Shown: piece by piece, positions 10,480-22,443 of the stretch | Position numbering within the stretch: the first letter of the stretch is position 1 | How the letters are laid out: each line of letters starts with the position of its first letter | Assembly (NCBI GenBank): GCA_018398765.1 | Contig: JAHBMJ010000081.1 | Location: forward strand, 1 to 52,556 | Direction: 5' to 3' | Source of the DNA: Chromera velia | Taxonomy: Eukaryota; Sar; Chromeraceae | DNA length: 52,556 nt | The notes under the pieces: generated by a model | The model's input: only the letters and a program-made list of their open reading frames with translations | Told to the model about the DNA's origin: nothing | Databases searched by the model: none | Made by a program: the position numbers and the translations under genes

Positions 10480-13400
10480 TCAGTCGTCAGACCAGCAGAA
10501 CACGATTTCGGGCAGTCGTCCCGCGAGTTTTTTGAGTGCGTCCTCCCACCTTCGGGGCATTCTGCACTGATTCTCCCCGATGGCAACTCTGAGGAGTGCT
10601 GGGAGCCTTTTTAAGGCAAGGAAAGCCCCCAGAGCCAAGGCACCCTCGTCGGTGAGTCTGTTCAGGGAGAGGTCTAATTCTTTTAGGGGGGGAGGGGGGC
10701 GACGGATCCACCCGTCTGTCAGCCTTTTCAGCTTTCGGTCTGTGAGGGCTGCCTTCAAAATCTTCAGCACTGTCAGTCTCGGAACTGTGTCTGCATTCAG
10801 AGCAGCAGAGAGCCACCCTGCTGCCTCTTCATGCATGATACAGACATGATCGAGGGTCAGCTGACGGAGGGATGCCAGCCGAGCCATCTGAATCCCGTGG
10901 CACAGCGAACGGAACTCTGCTTCGGGTCTTTGAATGTTTGAGAGACGGAGGTGCTCCAGTCTCGTGAGAGACCTGGAGAAATCTGGAAGGGCTCGGGAGA
11001 ACGTCTGTACTTCTACTGCGGGGGCCTCCTCTTCCTCTTCCTCTTCCTGCTGCTGCTGCTGCTGCAGAGGGTCTGGACGGAAGTACACAGTCTCCTCCTC
11101 GAAAGTCTTTGCTGGAGGACCGAACGATACATCGAGCGAAGTCAACGACGGAGGGGAAAACCACCACAGGCATGCGGATAGGGCCGCCACCCCTTCAAGA
11201 TCCCCCACCCCCACCTGCACCTTTATTTCACTCAGGCTAGGCACCTTTCCTCTGGCTACCACTGCAGCAAGCGGTCGCGGTGACAAGAAGTGGTGTTCAA
11301 GGGGGGCCGGCGCTGTGTCAGCATAGTAATACGCGAGCACTTTGCGGAGAGCGCGGAGACCGGCAGATCCCCTTCCCAACCCCCTCCAAAAGGACTCTGC
11401 GGTTTCCTCGGTTGAAAGGGAGCGGCACGTGGCAAAGGCCACCTCCTCGAGATTGACCATACCGGCGTTCTCATCAGCCATGGCTTGGCCTAATCCTGCT
11501 GCTGATTCGGAGGTGAAGAGAACCCCGAAGGATCTGAGAATTTGGAGACATTTCATGTGCCCCGTCCGGATTGTCTCTGTCAGACGAACCAAAACATCCC
11601 CCTCTTCTCTCTCACCATCATTCCCATGAATATGCAATTCCATTTTCAACTCAGGGGGGCAATTCCCAACACGCAGACCCTCGCAAAAAGAGGACATGAC
11701 AGGACTCATAGGCCAGTCCAGGTACATCTTTCGCAGAGACGGAACTCTGCCTGTGCTAAGAACCCGCCCGAATGCCTCCGCCCCCTTCGCCCCCTCTTTC
11801 TGAAATACGACGCTCAGGTCCTCTAGGCAAGGCATACCCCCTGCACCTAGGATCTGTGCCAGACCCACCAACGACTGCCCGTCACTGTCTGTCATGCAAT
11901 CCCATCTCAAGTCCAGCTTTCGGAGACGCGACCCCGGCCCCACCCTCGACCCGAGAGCAAAAAACAACAACGATATATGTGCAGATACTGCGCAAAACTC
12001 CTCTAAATCAAGTGTGAAATTCTCCACATGTCTCAACCCCCCTTGTCTGACTGCTGCAATGATGGCCTTCATTGTTTCTTGACAACTTTCTTCACTGCTT
12101 GCCTCCTGAACTTCAACGTTGAGTGTACGTAGCTGGGGGGCTGTGCGGTCTGACAGAGCTCGGAACAGGGGGATGGCAGACTCGGGTGACAGATCGTCCC
12201 GCTTGACCATAGTCAGCTGGGTGAGCTGGGAGAGACACCCAGAGTTGAGGGCATCTGCAAACGCATGAATGCCAGGTTCGTCCTCCTCTGACCAACTCTT
12301 TCTTTCTCCTCTCCTTTTCTCCATCTTCCTCCCCTCTGTTACAAACGCCCTCGGCCTCCCCCCCCCACTAGAGAGACCCAGCTCCTCGAGGCGAGGAGCG
12401 TCTTGCTGTTGGAGGGCGGTGAGGAGTGAGGCGGTTTCTCTGGAGGAAATCGAATTGCCACAGAGGTTGAGGACGCGGAGTTTCGGGAAACGTCCGTTTT
12501 GTGCGATGGAGGATGCGCACACACGCTTAGGCGCACCCGGAACCCCCAGCTCTTCCTCGAACAAAGCGTTCTCACTCAGGTCGAGCTCTTCTAGGGCAGT
12601 CAGGCGGTCTGTGGTCAGAAGTTTGGAAAGCGGGGCGTAGCCTGCGACCCCTCTGCCGGTCACTTCATCAAATTTGATCAGATTGTTTCTCTTGAGATTC
12701 AGGTTTCTCATCTCAGGGACTGCACCTGCAGTACAGAGTGCATCGACTAGGTCTTCGAACCCCTCTGGACCCATCTGATTCTCTGCCAAATCTAGAGTTT
12801 GCAAGGAGCTCACTCTCTTCTCTTTCAATGCCTCTGCCAGCCCCTTAACTCCTTCCTTTTTCGCCCCCACACGGGCCAGTCGCAGAGACTGTAGGGGGGT
12901 GTAGAGACCTTCCGCAAGCGCCCGCACGCCCAGAGGGCCTAGCGGGTTGTCACTGAGGTCTACGGACATGAGGACGGGCAGCCAACGGGCAGAGAACGCC
13001 TCCATGGCTGCAAGGCGGAAATTGTTGCCTGCGCGCATGCAGCAAAAGAGGACAACATGAAATCGAAGGCTGCAAAGCAGCAAGAAGACGAAAATCCCCC
13101 CCCAGGCGAGAAGGAACTACCTGAAAGACATGCATGCCGATGGACGGTGACGCAAGGTCAGAGCTGGACGCCAGGTCTGGGAGGTCGGTCTGACGGTGCG
13201 GGCATAGAACCGAAGAAGCGTTTGGGTGGGTAGCAAGGGATGAACCTAGCTGTTATTAAAAGAAAATATTTTGAGTTCTGCAACGGATAAACAGAGGCGA
13301 TATATACAGATACAGAGACAGGCACATGCACACATACGCACATTTACACAGAAAGAGAGGCACCGGCCCTACCCACCTTTGAGATCGAGGCGCTCGAGGG

Positions 13401-13971
13401 AGGGAGGCAGGGAGGAGAACAACGCCGACACTTCCCTCAGCTCACACTCTGCAGTCAATCGGAGTAAGGAGAAGCAAAAGGAAAGGACAAATGTGAAAAC
13501 CGATCCCCCATATCTTCTTAACTCTTTGAATGAAGCAGCCAGGCAGCCGTAGGGCGACGGACGATCGATTGATCGACTGAATGAGCACTCCTTTGCATCT
13601 TTTGACTCTCGTCTACAAAGAAAGATTCATTGCCGTTCTGCATGTATGGATTTAATTCTTTGGACGCCTTCTTTTCCTTTATTTCTGGGTTCTGAACACA
13701 GAGAGAAGCAGCCGTCCTGCCTGCCTGCCGCATCAGATCATATCTTTGTCAGATCGAAAGATCACGTGCGGACCAGCAAGTCAATTCTCTTCCTAGGCCG
13801 CTCACTCACACGTAATTAATTGTGCAAACGCCTGACTCCACCTCCCAACACAAAAGGCAAGTAGGGACTCATGCACGCAGAGAGAACGCTTAACGTTGCT
13901 CCCACTCTTTTTCTTTTTTTCTTTCTTTCTTTTTTTCTTTCTTTCTTTCTTTCTTTCTTTCTTTTTTTTTT

Positions 13972-14009
<38 letters not shown>

Positions 14010-15426
14010 TTCTTTCTTTCCTTCTTTCTTTCTTTTTTTCTTTCTTTATTTCTTTATTTATTTCGTTCGTTGTGTCTGTTCCTTTCTTTCCTTCCTTCCT
14101 TCATCCTTTCCTCCTTTCCTTCTCGGTCTCTCTCCGCACCCACACAGACACCGACAGAGAGAGAGACTGACTCGCAGCAATCAGGCTCTTCAATCGTCTC
14201 CCATCACCCCCTGAGGCTTCCTCCTCCTCCTCCTCCTCCTCAGAACCTTTGAGACGCTGGAGGAAGGTCAGGACCGCCGGAAAAAAATCCTCTGTGCAGA
14301 CACGCGGACCTGTGCAAACAAAAAAACAAACAAGCAAAGAAAGAAAGGAAAAGAGAGAAAGCCACGGAGAGACAGAAGAGTGGGGAAGGAGGACAAGAGG
14401 CGAGAATGAAAACTAATCGATGAAATGATCTGATGCAACAAAGACTCTCAAGACGACTGCATGCCTCCTGCTTCTCGTTTCGCCCGTCGATCGTCTTTGC
14501 CTGTTTGTCCCTAGCTCGGTCAGTTTGGAGGTGGGTAGGTAGGCTAGCGTGTTTCTTCCTCTTTGTGCTCATCCGTCTGTGGGCTTTGGCTCGATCTTTG
14601 CTCGACTGTCAAACTGCTCGATCAAGCAACTCAAAAGTGACGGACAAGAAGCAACAGTGGCGCTGAACTGCCCATGTCGCTTTTTTGCCTACGGATGGGA
14701 TGGGCGTTCATCTTTCTTTCGATTGTCCTGCCTGCCGCTCAAGAGATGCTCACTCCAAAGAACCCTTCGCATTCAGAGATCTGGGGAGGAAACGAGACGG
14801 GAAAAATTGAGACAGAAGGGGTCCCAACAGGAACTTTGACAAGAAAAGTGCTAAACTTAACACTATCCGGTGGAAGTACTTCGAAGGAGGGAGGGAGGAA
14901 GGAAGGAAGGAAGGAATGAGAGTGTTTGCTTTCAATCAATTGACTCACCCAGCTTTAGAGTTTCTGGAGCAGTCGTGGTTGACAGGAGGAAGTCGAGCTT
15001 CCCATTGCTGAGAGAGAAGTCTGCAACAGAACCGTACTAGTGATCGTCCATTCAGACGTTAACAGAAAAGAAATTCAAACAGCTCATAGCACTGACTCAG
15101 TGAACCCACCACACACACGCCTTCTACAGAGGCAGGGCAGACTAGAGTCACAGGAGAGAGGGAGAGAGAGAGAGAGAGAGTCTCTCCTGAAATCTCACGA
15201 AGCAACATCACACATCGATCGGCCATCCATCTCTCCTCTTCTCTTCGCTAGGCTTCACATGCAAGGCCCATCAACGCAAAGACACTGTAGTGACTGAACC
15301 AACCTACCAGCACACCGTCCCCCTCACATGCAGTAAGTACCTCTCGATCCTTCCACAGACCGAGAGAGAGCCGTGTGACCTACCGGAGAGGTCCAAAATC
15401 GTGAAGGGGAAAGAGTCCTCACACTG

Positions 15427-15491
<65 letters not shown>

Positions 15492-16587
15492 AGAGGGAGG
15501 GAGAGGGAGGGAGAATGAGAGGCCATCTATCAGAGCTTCCCTCTCCATTGCCACTCGACAGAGTTCGAGGTGTAGGCATGGGGCTCCCTTTCTTCCTTCC
15601 TTATCTCTTTCCTTCCTTCCTTCCTTCCTTTCTCTGTTTGCGTTTCGCCCTTTGACGCGCACTCCCTAGTTTTTCCTTTTGGCGAGAGGCACGCACATCA
15701 ATAACACAACCAGGAAGGCAGGCAAAGAGGTGGACGTGTGGATGCGAAAGAGCGTCAAAGGAATGCAGACCGAGAGACGGGTCTGCAGGCAAGCAGACAG
15801 ATAGGCAAGCCAACAAACCAGCGAGAGATTCCATCACAAAACATGACAGGCGCGTTCGAATAGACAGACGCCCATTTGCCTGCCTGCCTGCCTGCCTGAC
15901 CAGTCGTATGTTCTGGAGGAGCAACCAGCCCAACCCGAAGCTGTCTCTGTGCGAGATGTATTCGGAGATGTCCTGAGAAAAGAAAAGAAAAGAAAAGAAT
16001 GCAGGGGGGAGGGAAGGGAAGGGAGGATCGTGGCAGAGAACAAGAAAGGATGGATCGAGAGAAAGTCACCCCTTTGCGTCCGAAACAACCCCAAAAAAAG
16101 TGACCGGGAGGGATCTTTCGGCACTTTTGCCAGGAAAACAATTAAGCCAAAGAGATTGAACTTCAAGAAAAAAAGTCTTTTGAGAGAAGGCACGGGGGGA
16201 CGACTAGGGATACAGTCGTTGTGGGCAAGAAGCAAAGCATGATCGCAAACTCATTGGAGCTCAGACTGCCGCAGTTCAGCTTGTTGGTCGGTCAGCTTTC
16301 ACTCGAAGACAGAAAGCCGAGAGCGTGCGCGCGCGCAAGAGACGGAGGGGGGAAAGAGGGAGAAAGGAGAAAAAAGAAAAGAAGAAAGGAAAAATTTAAA
16401 AAAGGAGGGAGAGAGGGAGGGGGGAAGGAAAGAAGGAGAGAAAGCAATCACACACACAGGCAGAGAGGCAGGCAGAAAGGAGGCGAAGCAGCCACACAGG
16501 TGGTTCTCTGACCTTTGCACTTAATCTCTTCGAATTGAGACCTCCAAGACGACACTCCATTTGCGTTTCAGCTTTTCCAGATTCCAT
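10480..16587 (-). CDS. Leucine-rich-repeat protein (ribonuclease-inhibitor type), 999 residues
   Basis: Seven exons join in phase to exactly 1,000 codons: 16513-16587, 15901-15972, 15384-15423, 14949-15020, 14172-14291, 13377-13448 and 10480-13028. The start MESGKAETQME follows. LRRs are visible across nearly the whole protein: ILDLSDFSLSNGKLDFLL, LERLDLKGNNF, LMSVDLSDNPLGPLGVRALA, LQTLDLAENQMGPEGFEDLV, LEELDLSENALF, LRVLNLCGNSISS, LKELDLSLNRLTDEGALALG. This long 'LxxLDLSxNxLxxxGxxAL' form is the RI-like class of NLR and RanGAP proteins. Exon 14172-14291 carries a Glu run, and a (Gln)n(Glu)n tract lies near 11030-11070. I see no NACHT, kinase or signal sequence. Three exons are exactly 72 nt (24 codons), close to one repeat. 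A frame at 16679-16813 could be an extra 5' exon, but lacks an ATG. Partner unknown; protein-protein scaffolding is inferred. Confidence 0.85.
13903..14075 (+). repeat. (TTTC)n microsatellite in an LRR-gene intron
   Basis: About 170 bp of tttc/ttttt repeats, decaying to ttcc and tatt units at the right end. It lies between the exons at 13377-13448 and 14172-14291. Confidence 0.92.
15429..15513 (+). repeat. (CA)n(GA)n(GGGA)n compound microsatellite
   Basis: A ca run passes into ga and then gggagagg units. Its left end is only about 6 bp from the acceptor of the LRR exon 15384-15423, so on the minus strand it supplies the pyrimidine/GT-rich tract before that 3' splice site. Confidence 0.9.
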
Positions 16588-17577
16588 CTTGAAAAACGAA
16601 GAGCAACCAAGGAGAACTCGAAGGGAACGAAAAGAAGAGGAAGGAGACGACGACAGAGACGGAGAGTGCACCAACAACCTGCAGTGAGTGAGGGCCGCAT
16701 CGTGTAAGTTCATTCAGCAGATTTAGTTCGAGCAGCGTCTGAAGGGCTTTTCGGGATCTTGGTGAACTCAGATTCAAAGGAATCGGATCGCTTATCTTTC
16801 CGTTTCTCTCAAACACGGTTCATGAAAAGACTTACAAGACGCCTTTCTTTCAAGGAGACTCTTCGAGACTGCATGTGTCGGCCTTCTGATGCTGCAGATC
16901 TGTGACGATCGGCTTTCTCATTCTCAGCCACATCAGTCCTCTATTTTACTTCATCCAGTCTCTGCTGACTGTGCTGTGATGTGATGTGGTAGGTGAAGCC
17001 CTACGCTAAACCGGAGCCACACCCGTAGCCTCACAGCAAGCCCATGAACAACCTAGCTGACATTCTGACACGCTGTGACATCTGCTTAAAAAGGAAGGGC
17101 TGAGTGAGAACAGAGAAACAAGAGACAAACCGCCACCCGGGTAAGCTCATTAACCGTCACTGCCGCTTCCTATCCTGATCTGGCCCACGTACCTGTCTTC
17201 TCACTTCACTTTTGGCTGTGCAGCGTCAGGTTTTTTCTTGCGTCTCAATGGAGGTCGAAGCCTTCTGCACAGACGGGACGAATAAACTCGAAGACCCCAG
17301 CTTTCCGTATGGGAGCCAGTTGCTTCACGCGTGTTCTCGAGGCTGTAAAAATGGATTGGAATGTGCGGAAGGAATGGAGGAGTGCGTAGGTGATCTGAGG
17401 AGGATTGATGGCAGAAAATGGCAGAAAGATGCAAGTTCAAATTTGTTCTGCAGCCCTTTTTCACGAGACGCCGACGCGTCGAGCACGCACGCCCGTCCGA
17501 AGCCCGAAGATTTAGCCCGATCCAGCTGATCGGCAGGACCCGCGCCCGGCCGGAAGCTATACCTTTGCCTGCGCCAT
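16588..17577. other. Upstream flank of the LRR gene
   Basis: About 1 kb. An open minus-strand stretch at 16679-16813 (LNLSSPRSRKALQTLLEL) ends in a usable donor that is in phase with the LRR start, so it may be a further 5' exon. Two overlapping open frames at 17201-17581, one on each strand, cannot be told apart by eye and have no recognisable domain. Nothing else is supported. Confidence 0.4.
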
Positions 17578-17873
17578 GCATTAGGTAATCTCACTTATAA
17601 AACGACATTTTTGAGCTTGGATGGGACAGTGTGACTGTAGACGGATGGCTGCCTGACCTGGCCATGCAGGCATATGCGTGCGTGCGTCATAGAACATTGC
17701 ACATACATGCAGTCGCACGGATACCAATCTGTTGCCACCGTCTCTCTCTGTTCTTTTCTTTTTCCTGACCAATCTCAAATGAAAAGTGGCACAGAAGCTA
17801 CGACATTCAAAACGAAGACCAGATCTGAGATCGTGATAATTTTCCGATGCGATTCGTACTGTTTTCAGGCTAA

Positions 17874-18759
17874 AATGGCGATATTTTTTATCTTTTCATT
17901 TCTGTTTGGCGTGTAGAAAAGCCTGGAGCAGGGGGGCGGCTACGCCGCCAGATGATGGCTCGTCCTCTACCTCCTTTACTCTATGAAAGTTGGCAGCGGG
18001 TAAGTGCAGGAACATGTGACTGGGTAGAGAGGGAAGAAGTTGAACGCGTTTTGAGAGAAAGAGATGTAGAAGTGGGAAGCCAGAAGGTAGTCCGAGACGA
18101 TCACGTAAATTATGTGTTGCTGGGAGTGACGTCGCCTGGAGAAACTCTCCGGATATGGTGTGGAACGGAAACAGCAGGCCCACGGGATGGAGGAAAGAAA
18201 GCTAAATAGATTGCTGCTGCTCGTGTGTTCGGTTTGGGAAAACCGAAAGGTTTTTTCTTTCATTTCTCGTCAGAGCCAGGGAAAGGGACACCGTGGCTGT
18301 CTTGTTTAGACAGAAGCAGCGTGAGGGTGTATGTGGTGGATGTTGTGAAATCACAGACGGTCTCCTACGAAGTGGAGGCTGATTTCACAGGTGCTCTTTA
18401 TGCAATAGAATATGCGAGAGGGCGGATTATGAAATGGACCCGTCCTTTCAAGAAAATCCAAGTGCGGGGCGCATTCATAGGAAGGGGGGAGATGGAGAAG
18501 CTAGAAGAAGAGACGATGAGAGGTCTCGTTTTTACCTATGGGCCCGAGTGGAAGGCTCGGATGGTCGATGAGGATGGAACATGGCTCTATGGATTGCCCC
18601 TGTTGTGGGCGCATGTGTGTGGCCGCTGTTTTCGTTGTGGGGGGTGTGTAAAAGAGTGTGGCGGTGCAAGAAGTTGTTCGGTTGTTCTTCCCCCTTTGCC
18701 TCCCCGTAGAGGCGTTGGACGGCCTCGCAATGCATGTGACATCTGCCGAAGAGACCCCA
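17874..18759 (+). pseudogene. Broken or spliced ORF in the TIR element, cut by the gap
   Basis: One frame runs from about 17874 to the gap with a single in-frame TAG at 18207-18209. The first part (an ATG pair at 17952) contains EREEVERVLRERDVEVG and VNYVLLGVTSPGETLRIW. After the TAG the same frame continues with SVRVYVVDVVKSQTVSYEVE and GRIMKWTRPFKKIQVRGAFI, then a Cys cluster CGRCFRCGGCVKEC and later CDICRRDP, which could bind zinc. The frame is GC-richer and much longer than expected by chance. No transposase signature is visible. It may be an element gene with one inactivating stop, or a captured host gene. The stop may instead lie in an unseen intron. Confidence 0.45.
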
Positions 18760-19177
18760 NNNNNNNNNNNNNNNNNNNNNNNNNNNNNNNNNNNNNNNNN
18801 NNNNNNNNNNNNNNNNNNNNNNNNNNNNNNNNNNNNNNNNNNNNNNNNNNNNNNNNNNNNNNNNNNNNNNNNNNNNNNNNNNNNNNNNNNNNNNNNNNNN
18901 NNNNNNNNNNNNNNNNNNNNNNNNNNNNNNNNNNNNNNNNNNNNNNNNNNNNNNNNNNNNNNNNNNNNNNNNNNNNNNNNNNNNNNNNNNNNNNNNNNNN
19001 NNNNNNNNNNNNNNNNNNNNNNNNNNNNNNNNNNNNNNNNNNNNNNNNNNNNNNNNNNNNNNNNNNNNNNNNNNNNNNNNNNNNNNNNNNNNNNNNNNNN
19101 NNNNNNNNNNNNNNNNNNNNNNNNNNNNNNNNNNNNNNNNNNNNNNNNNNNNNNNNNNNNNNNNNNNNNNNNNNNNN
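18760..19177. other. Assembly gap (418 N)
   Basis: An N run inside the TIR element. It hides the C-terminal part of the broken ORF. Confidence 0.99.
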
Positions 19178-19540
19178 AAACGTCAGGTGCCTGCAAGATG
19201 GTCAGTGCGCTGCCCGTGCAGAAGCTCGTGCAGAGACTTAATTTAGAAAATAACAGACATTTGAGTGTTTTTATACTTTTTGTGGGTCATTACTAAGTTT
19301 TCTATTTAAAATAAAATTTATACTTGTGTGGCTGATTTCTATCTATTTTTTTAGAGATTTGTTGTTTTTTTCTCTATAGAAAGTCCCTACGATGTCTATT
19401 TATGATTGAGATTACCTAATGCATGCATGACTTTCGCGCGCAGTGAGCGCGAAAAGAGTTGTTTCTACATGTTTATTTTTTTTTTATCTGCAACTCTTTG
19501 GGGTGCCTCTTTTATATACACATTTTTGTAGCTCAGACTA

Positions 19541-19571
19541 CATATATATATATATATATATATATAGAGCT

Positions 19572-19621
<50 letters not shown>

Positions 19622-19624
19622 GAC
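19541..19624 (+). repeat. (AT)n(CT)n compound microsatellite
   Basis: A ta run at about 19542-19565 is followed by ct repeats to about 19624. It lies between the TIR element and the gene starting at 19750. Confidence 0.92.
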
Positions 19625-19749
19625 TCTCTCTTTCTACATCCCCATTCTCAACAAGTTCTCCCGCTACATCTTATCCAGTGCTCTCTCTGCGTGAGTGTGT
19701 GAGACTGTCGGAGTTTGACTGTTCAGGGGTGGGCTGAGGCCGTTAACTG

Positions 19750-20837
19750 ATGCAAGCTCAACACCAGCCTGCTGCGCCGCAGCACAATGTCTTCAATCAA
19801 CCTGGGCAGGTGATTAACCAGCCAGGTCAAGTTAACTTCGTTATGCAGCTCCCACCAAACCAGTCAGTCTGAATGATACGTGAAGCCATTTGAGAGATGA
19901 GTGTCCCTTTATTTGAAGCAGGCATGCAAACAACAGTAGAAAGCTACATATATAGACCGTAATGCAGCGCGAACGTCGTATACACGTGTACGTGCGTGTG
20001 CTTGCATGTGTTTATGAGTATATAAATATGTAGAAATTTGTCCCTGCAGGTCGCGCAAATCTTCAACGCGCCCGTCTGTCCAGAGGGCTCATCCGTACCC
20101 CGAAGAGACACCAGGTCAAAAAGTCAATCGACTGCAGACGACGGTTGTGCAGCTCTCTGACGAGTCAGTCGCCATGGGGGGTGCGATGTGCCAACGGTGT
20201 GTATGAGAAGTGATTCATGTACACTCATGTGCAAATGGGCACGAGCGGCACACTTTTCTTAGCGCTTTATGCTGGCGTGTGAGGGTGTTGTCCAGCTCAA
20301 ACAACATTGCGGAGGCTGCCCCTCTGGGATGCTGTCAGGCCGCGCGTCGCGGAGCTATGACCCTCTTCGGCATAACACCAACACTCTGGGCTGCCACCTA
20401 GGGTGCTGTTCTGGCCCTGTGTGCCGGGAAACACATGACATTTTCGGGTGCACCACCTTTTGTGCTGCAGCAGATCGATGCATGCATGGTATCGTGAAAA
20501 CACAAATATTGTGTTTTTACTTTGTGCACGTGTCTGTCTGCCGTATGTGCACATATGATCTCTAAGGGTTGCCCCCTCTAAGGGATCATGTGGCCCTTCA
20601 TGGGATACATGACTTCACTTTCTCTTACACACAGATTTGTACGCTGCCACATGTGCACTCCTGCCCTTTGTAGATTTCTGCGTACGCACCCTCTTTGTGT
20701 GTGTATGCAGAGAATACATCCACGCCGCCTTTGCCAAGGACATCACAAAGAGGCCGAAAACAAACAACACCCTGGAAGGAGAGACGGTGTACTACAAGCG
20801 CTACAACATCAGACGGGTGCCCAATCCCGTCCCCGAC
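19750..20837 (+). CDS. Unrecognised gene, 5' exons only; runs into a transposon island
   Basis: Three exons agree in phase: 19750-19862, 20050-20196 and from 20711. The protein begins MQAQHQPAAPQHNVFNQPGQ, with two NQPGQV repeats, then a basic Ser/Arg segment (SRKSSTRPSVQRAHPYP), VNRLQTTVVQLSDESVAMGG, and REYIHAAFAKDITKRPKTNN followed by GETVYYKRYNIRRVPNPVPD. No known domain. Exon 3 loses coding character at about 20837, where the sequence turns AT-rich. No later exon is visible in the following 5 kb, which consists of transposons and satellite. Either the gene was truncated by insertions or a very long intron contains them. A possible donor (GTGCCC) lies at 20816. Confidence 0.5.
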
Positions 20838-21207
20838 CCATTATTATTTAATGATCAAATAATGATCAAAAAACACTTCTGTACACTTCTATACAAAAAA
20901 ATGAAACTAAACGAAGCAAAACGAAACTATGCGGGAGCTTAGCGCTCCAATTGCATGGGATGATATATCTTCTAACCGTTTTTAACGTATCGACCAGATT
21001 TGATTTGATAGGATTTGATTTGAGCTTCAAGCTCAAATCTGACCAAATTTGAGGTAGATTTGAGGTTGAAGTCTACAGGTCGCTCTCGACAGCACTGAAG
21101 ACAACATGACACAGTCAACACCACTAGTAAATCCTAGAAAGCCCTAGAGATAAGAAAATTACTAAAAATTAGACTAAAAGCTAAATTAAGACTCTCAAAA
21201 TTATAAT

Positions 21208-22443
21208 CAGGGTTGCTTTTCTGGTCGGTAACAGGTCTAGTCTACCGGCAATTGCCGGTAACCGGTAATGGCCTCAGTCTGCCTTCCTTTTACCGACAAA
21301 AAAAATGATAAAAATTAGGGTCCAAAACAAAAAAAAAACAATCGCCTGCGGCGCCACCCTTTGAAAACATGTTTTTAAGTGTTTATTGGCATTTGAAAAG
21401 CCTATTCACATACAAAAAAAAAAAAAATTAAAAAAATATAAATTTTTAACTGCTTCACCCCTATAAGTGGCAAAAAGTTTTAACAGCTCTATGACAGCGT
21501 TTATCCAACAACTACTCTCTTTTTTGACTTTGCTTCATCTTTCACTGTTCTGCTTCTCTGTATATCAGGCCTTAACCGGCGTTAGAGAGCGATCAAAGTA
21601 AGAGACAAAAAAAGTTTACTTCTTTCTGAAAAACGAGGAGATGGTAAGCCTGCAGCTTTGTACTTACGCAGCCCCTGCCCGGTTTGCTGAAGGGGGAAGA
21701 GCAAGAAGAACATTGCCTCCTCGAGCTCCCCCCGTGGTACGGCTGGGTCTAGGGCTGGGTGGTCTCGGACGGAAAGAGGAAAGGGCTTTCCTTGTCTCTA
21801 TTCGCCTATACGCACAGGCCCAAATTGCCACCCAATCAACTTAATTCTGTTCCCATACTCGCTCTCTCTGTCTCTGTCTGCTCACACACAAACCCAATTG
21901 CTTTTCGTTCACATACTTGACCTCCCTGTCTCTACAAACGCCTAACCACCTTTCATTCATATACTTGCTTTCCCTGTCTCTGTTTGCTTATTTACTTATT
22001 ATTTTTTCATGTCTGCTTGCTTGCAGATGGTAAATCTCCACCCCCCTGGGTCTCCAGAGTTAGAGGCGGTGGACTCTTTCCATTGTTGAAATTGCGTAGG
22101 TGCATTTGTCTGGGCCAGCTGTGGTCATTGTGGCCAGCGGTTCTCTGTCTTTGGGCGCCAAGTGCAAGACGGGACCCATCGCTTCGACCTGCGTCATCTT
22201 CAAGCGCACTGGCCGCATAGCTGTCCCTACAGATGACGCATTGACTTTTTGAATTGACCTTAAGTCTAGCCTTAAGTGATTGATTGATTGACCTATAATC
22301 TAGGACTTAGGTTATTGAAAAGTATTAGTGACTCAGTCTATTAGAATTCTGCCAAGTCTTTGCCAACTGCCAGCAAACTCTGCCGGTAAATACCGGTTAC
22401 CAGTAATGAAGCTTGTCTACCGCCAAAAAAATCGGTAACCCTA
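21208..22443. mobile_element. hAT-superfamily element with exact 8-bp target duplication
   Basis: A 1,236-bp element flanked by direct repeats ATTATAAT at 21200-21207 and 22444-22451. The left terminus is CAGGGTTGC; the right, on the other strand, is TAGGGTTACC. Both fit hAT ends (CAGGG-type with 8-bp duplications). Subterminal blocks rich in CCGGTAA/TTACCGG occur at both ends (21240-21270 and 22380-22438), as is typical of hAT transposase-binding repeats. A remnant BED-like finger lies at about 22100-22220. The element is too short and stop-ridden to be autonomous. Confidence 0.85.
22096..22220 (+). pseudogene. BED-type zinc-finger-like remnant in the hAT element
   Basis: In one frame of the element the sequence reads CGHCGQRF, then a spacer of about 20 residues, then FDLRHLQAHWPH. 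This gives a C-x2-C ... H-x3-H arrangement like the BED fingers at the N terminus of many hAT transposases. Stops flank it on both sides, and no catalytic DDE domain follows. The pattern match is seen; the identity is inference. Confidence 0.4.

Larger units (their letters stand above)
17578..19423. mobile_element. Terminal-inverted-repeat element spanning assembly gap 1
   Basis: GCATTAGGTAATCTCA at 17578-17593 recurs exactly in reverse complement at about 19408-19423. Looser similarity continues inward (TTATAAAacGAC versus TcATAAAtaGAC), giving roughly 28 bp of inverted repeat. The terminus can be read as TA-flanked GGTAATCTCA, but neighbouring GCAT repeats make the target duplication ambiguous. 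The element encloses a broken plus-strand coding frame (17874-18759) and the N run 18760-19177, so its true length is uncertain. The inverted ends are seen directly; the class is unknown. Confidence 0.65.

Noticed and set aside
15515-15590. LRR-looking stretch LHLELCRVAMEREALIDG on the minus strand
   Set aside because: No usable acceptor/donor pair, and neighbouring LRR exons already join in phase without it.
17201-17581. Overlapping 105-126 codon frames on both strands upstream of the LRR gene
   Set aside because: Neither has a domain or splice-phase support; they cannot be distinguished from chance in GC-balanced DNA.
18207-18209. In-frame TAG as possible stop-codon reassignment
   Set aside because: All well-supported genes here avoid in-frame TAG, TAA and TGA, and the one case lies in a putative mobile element, so an inactivating mutation is simpler.
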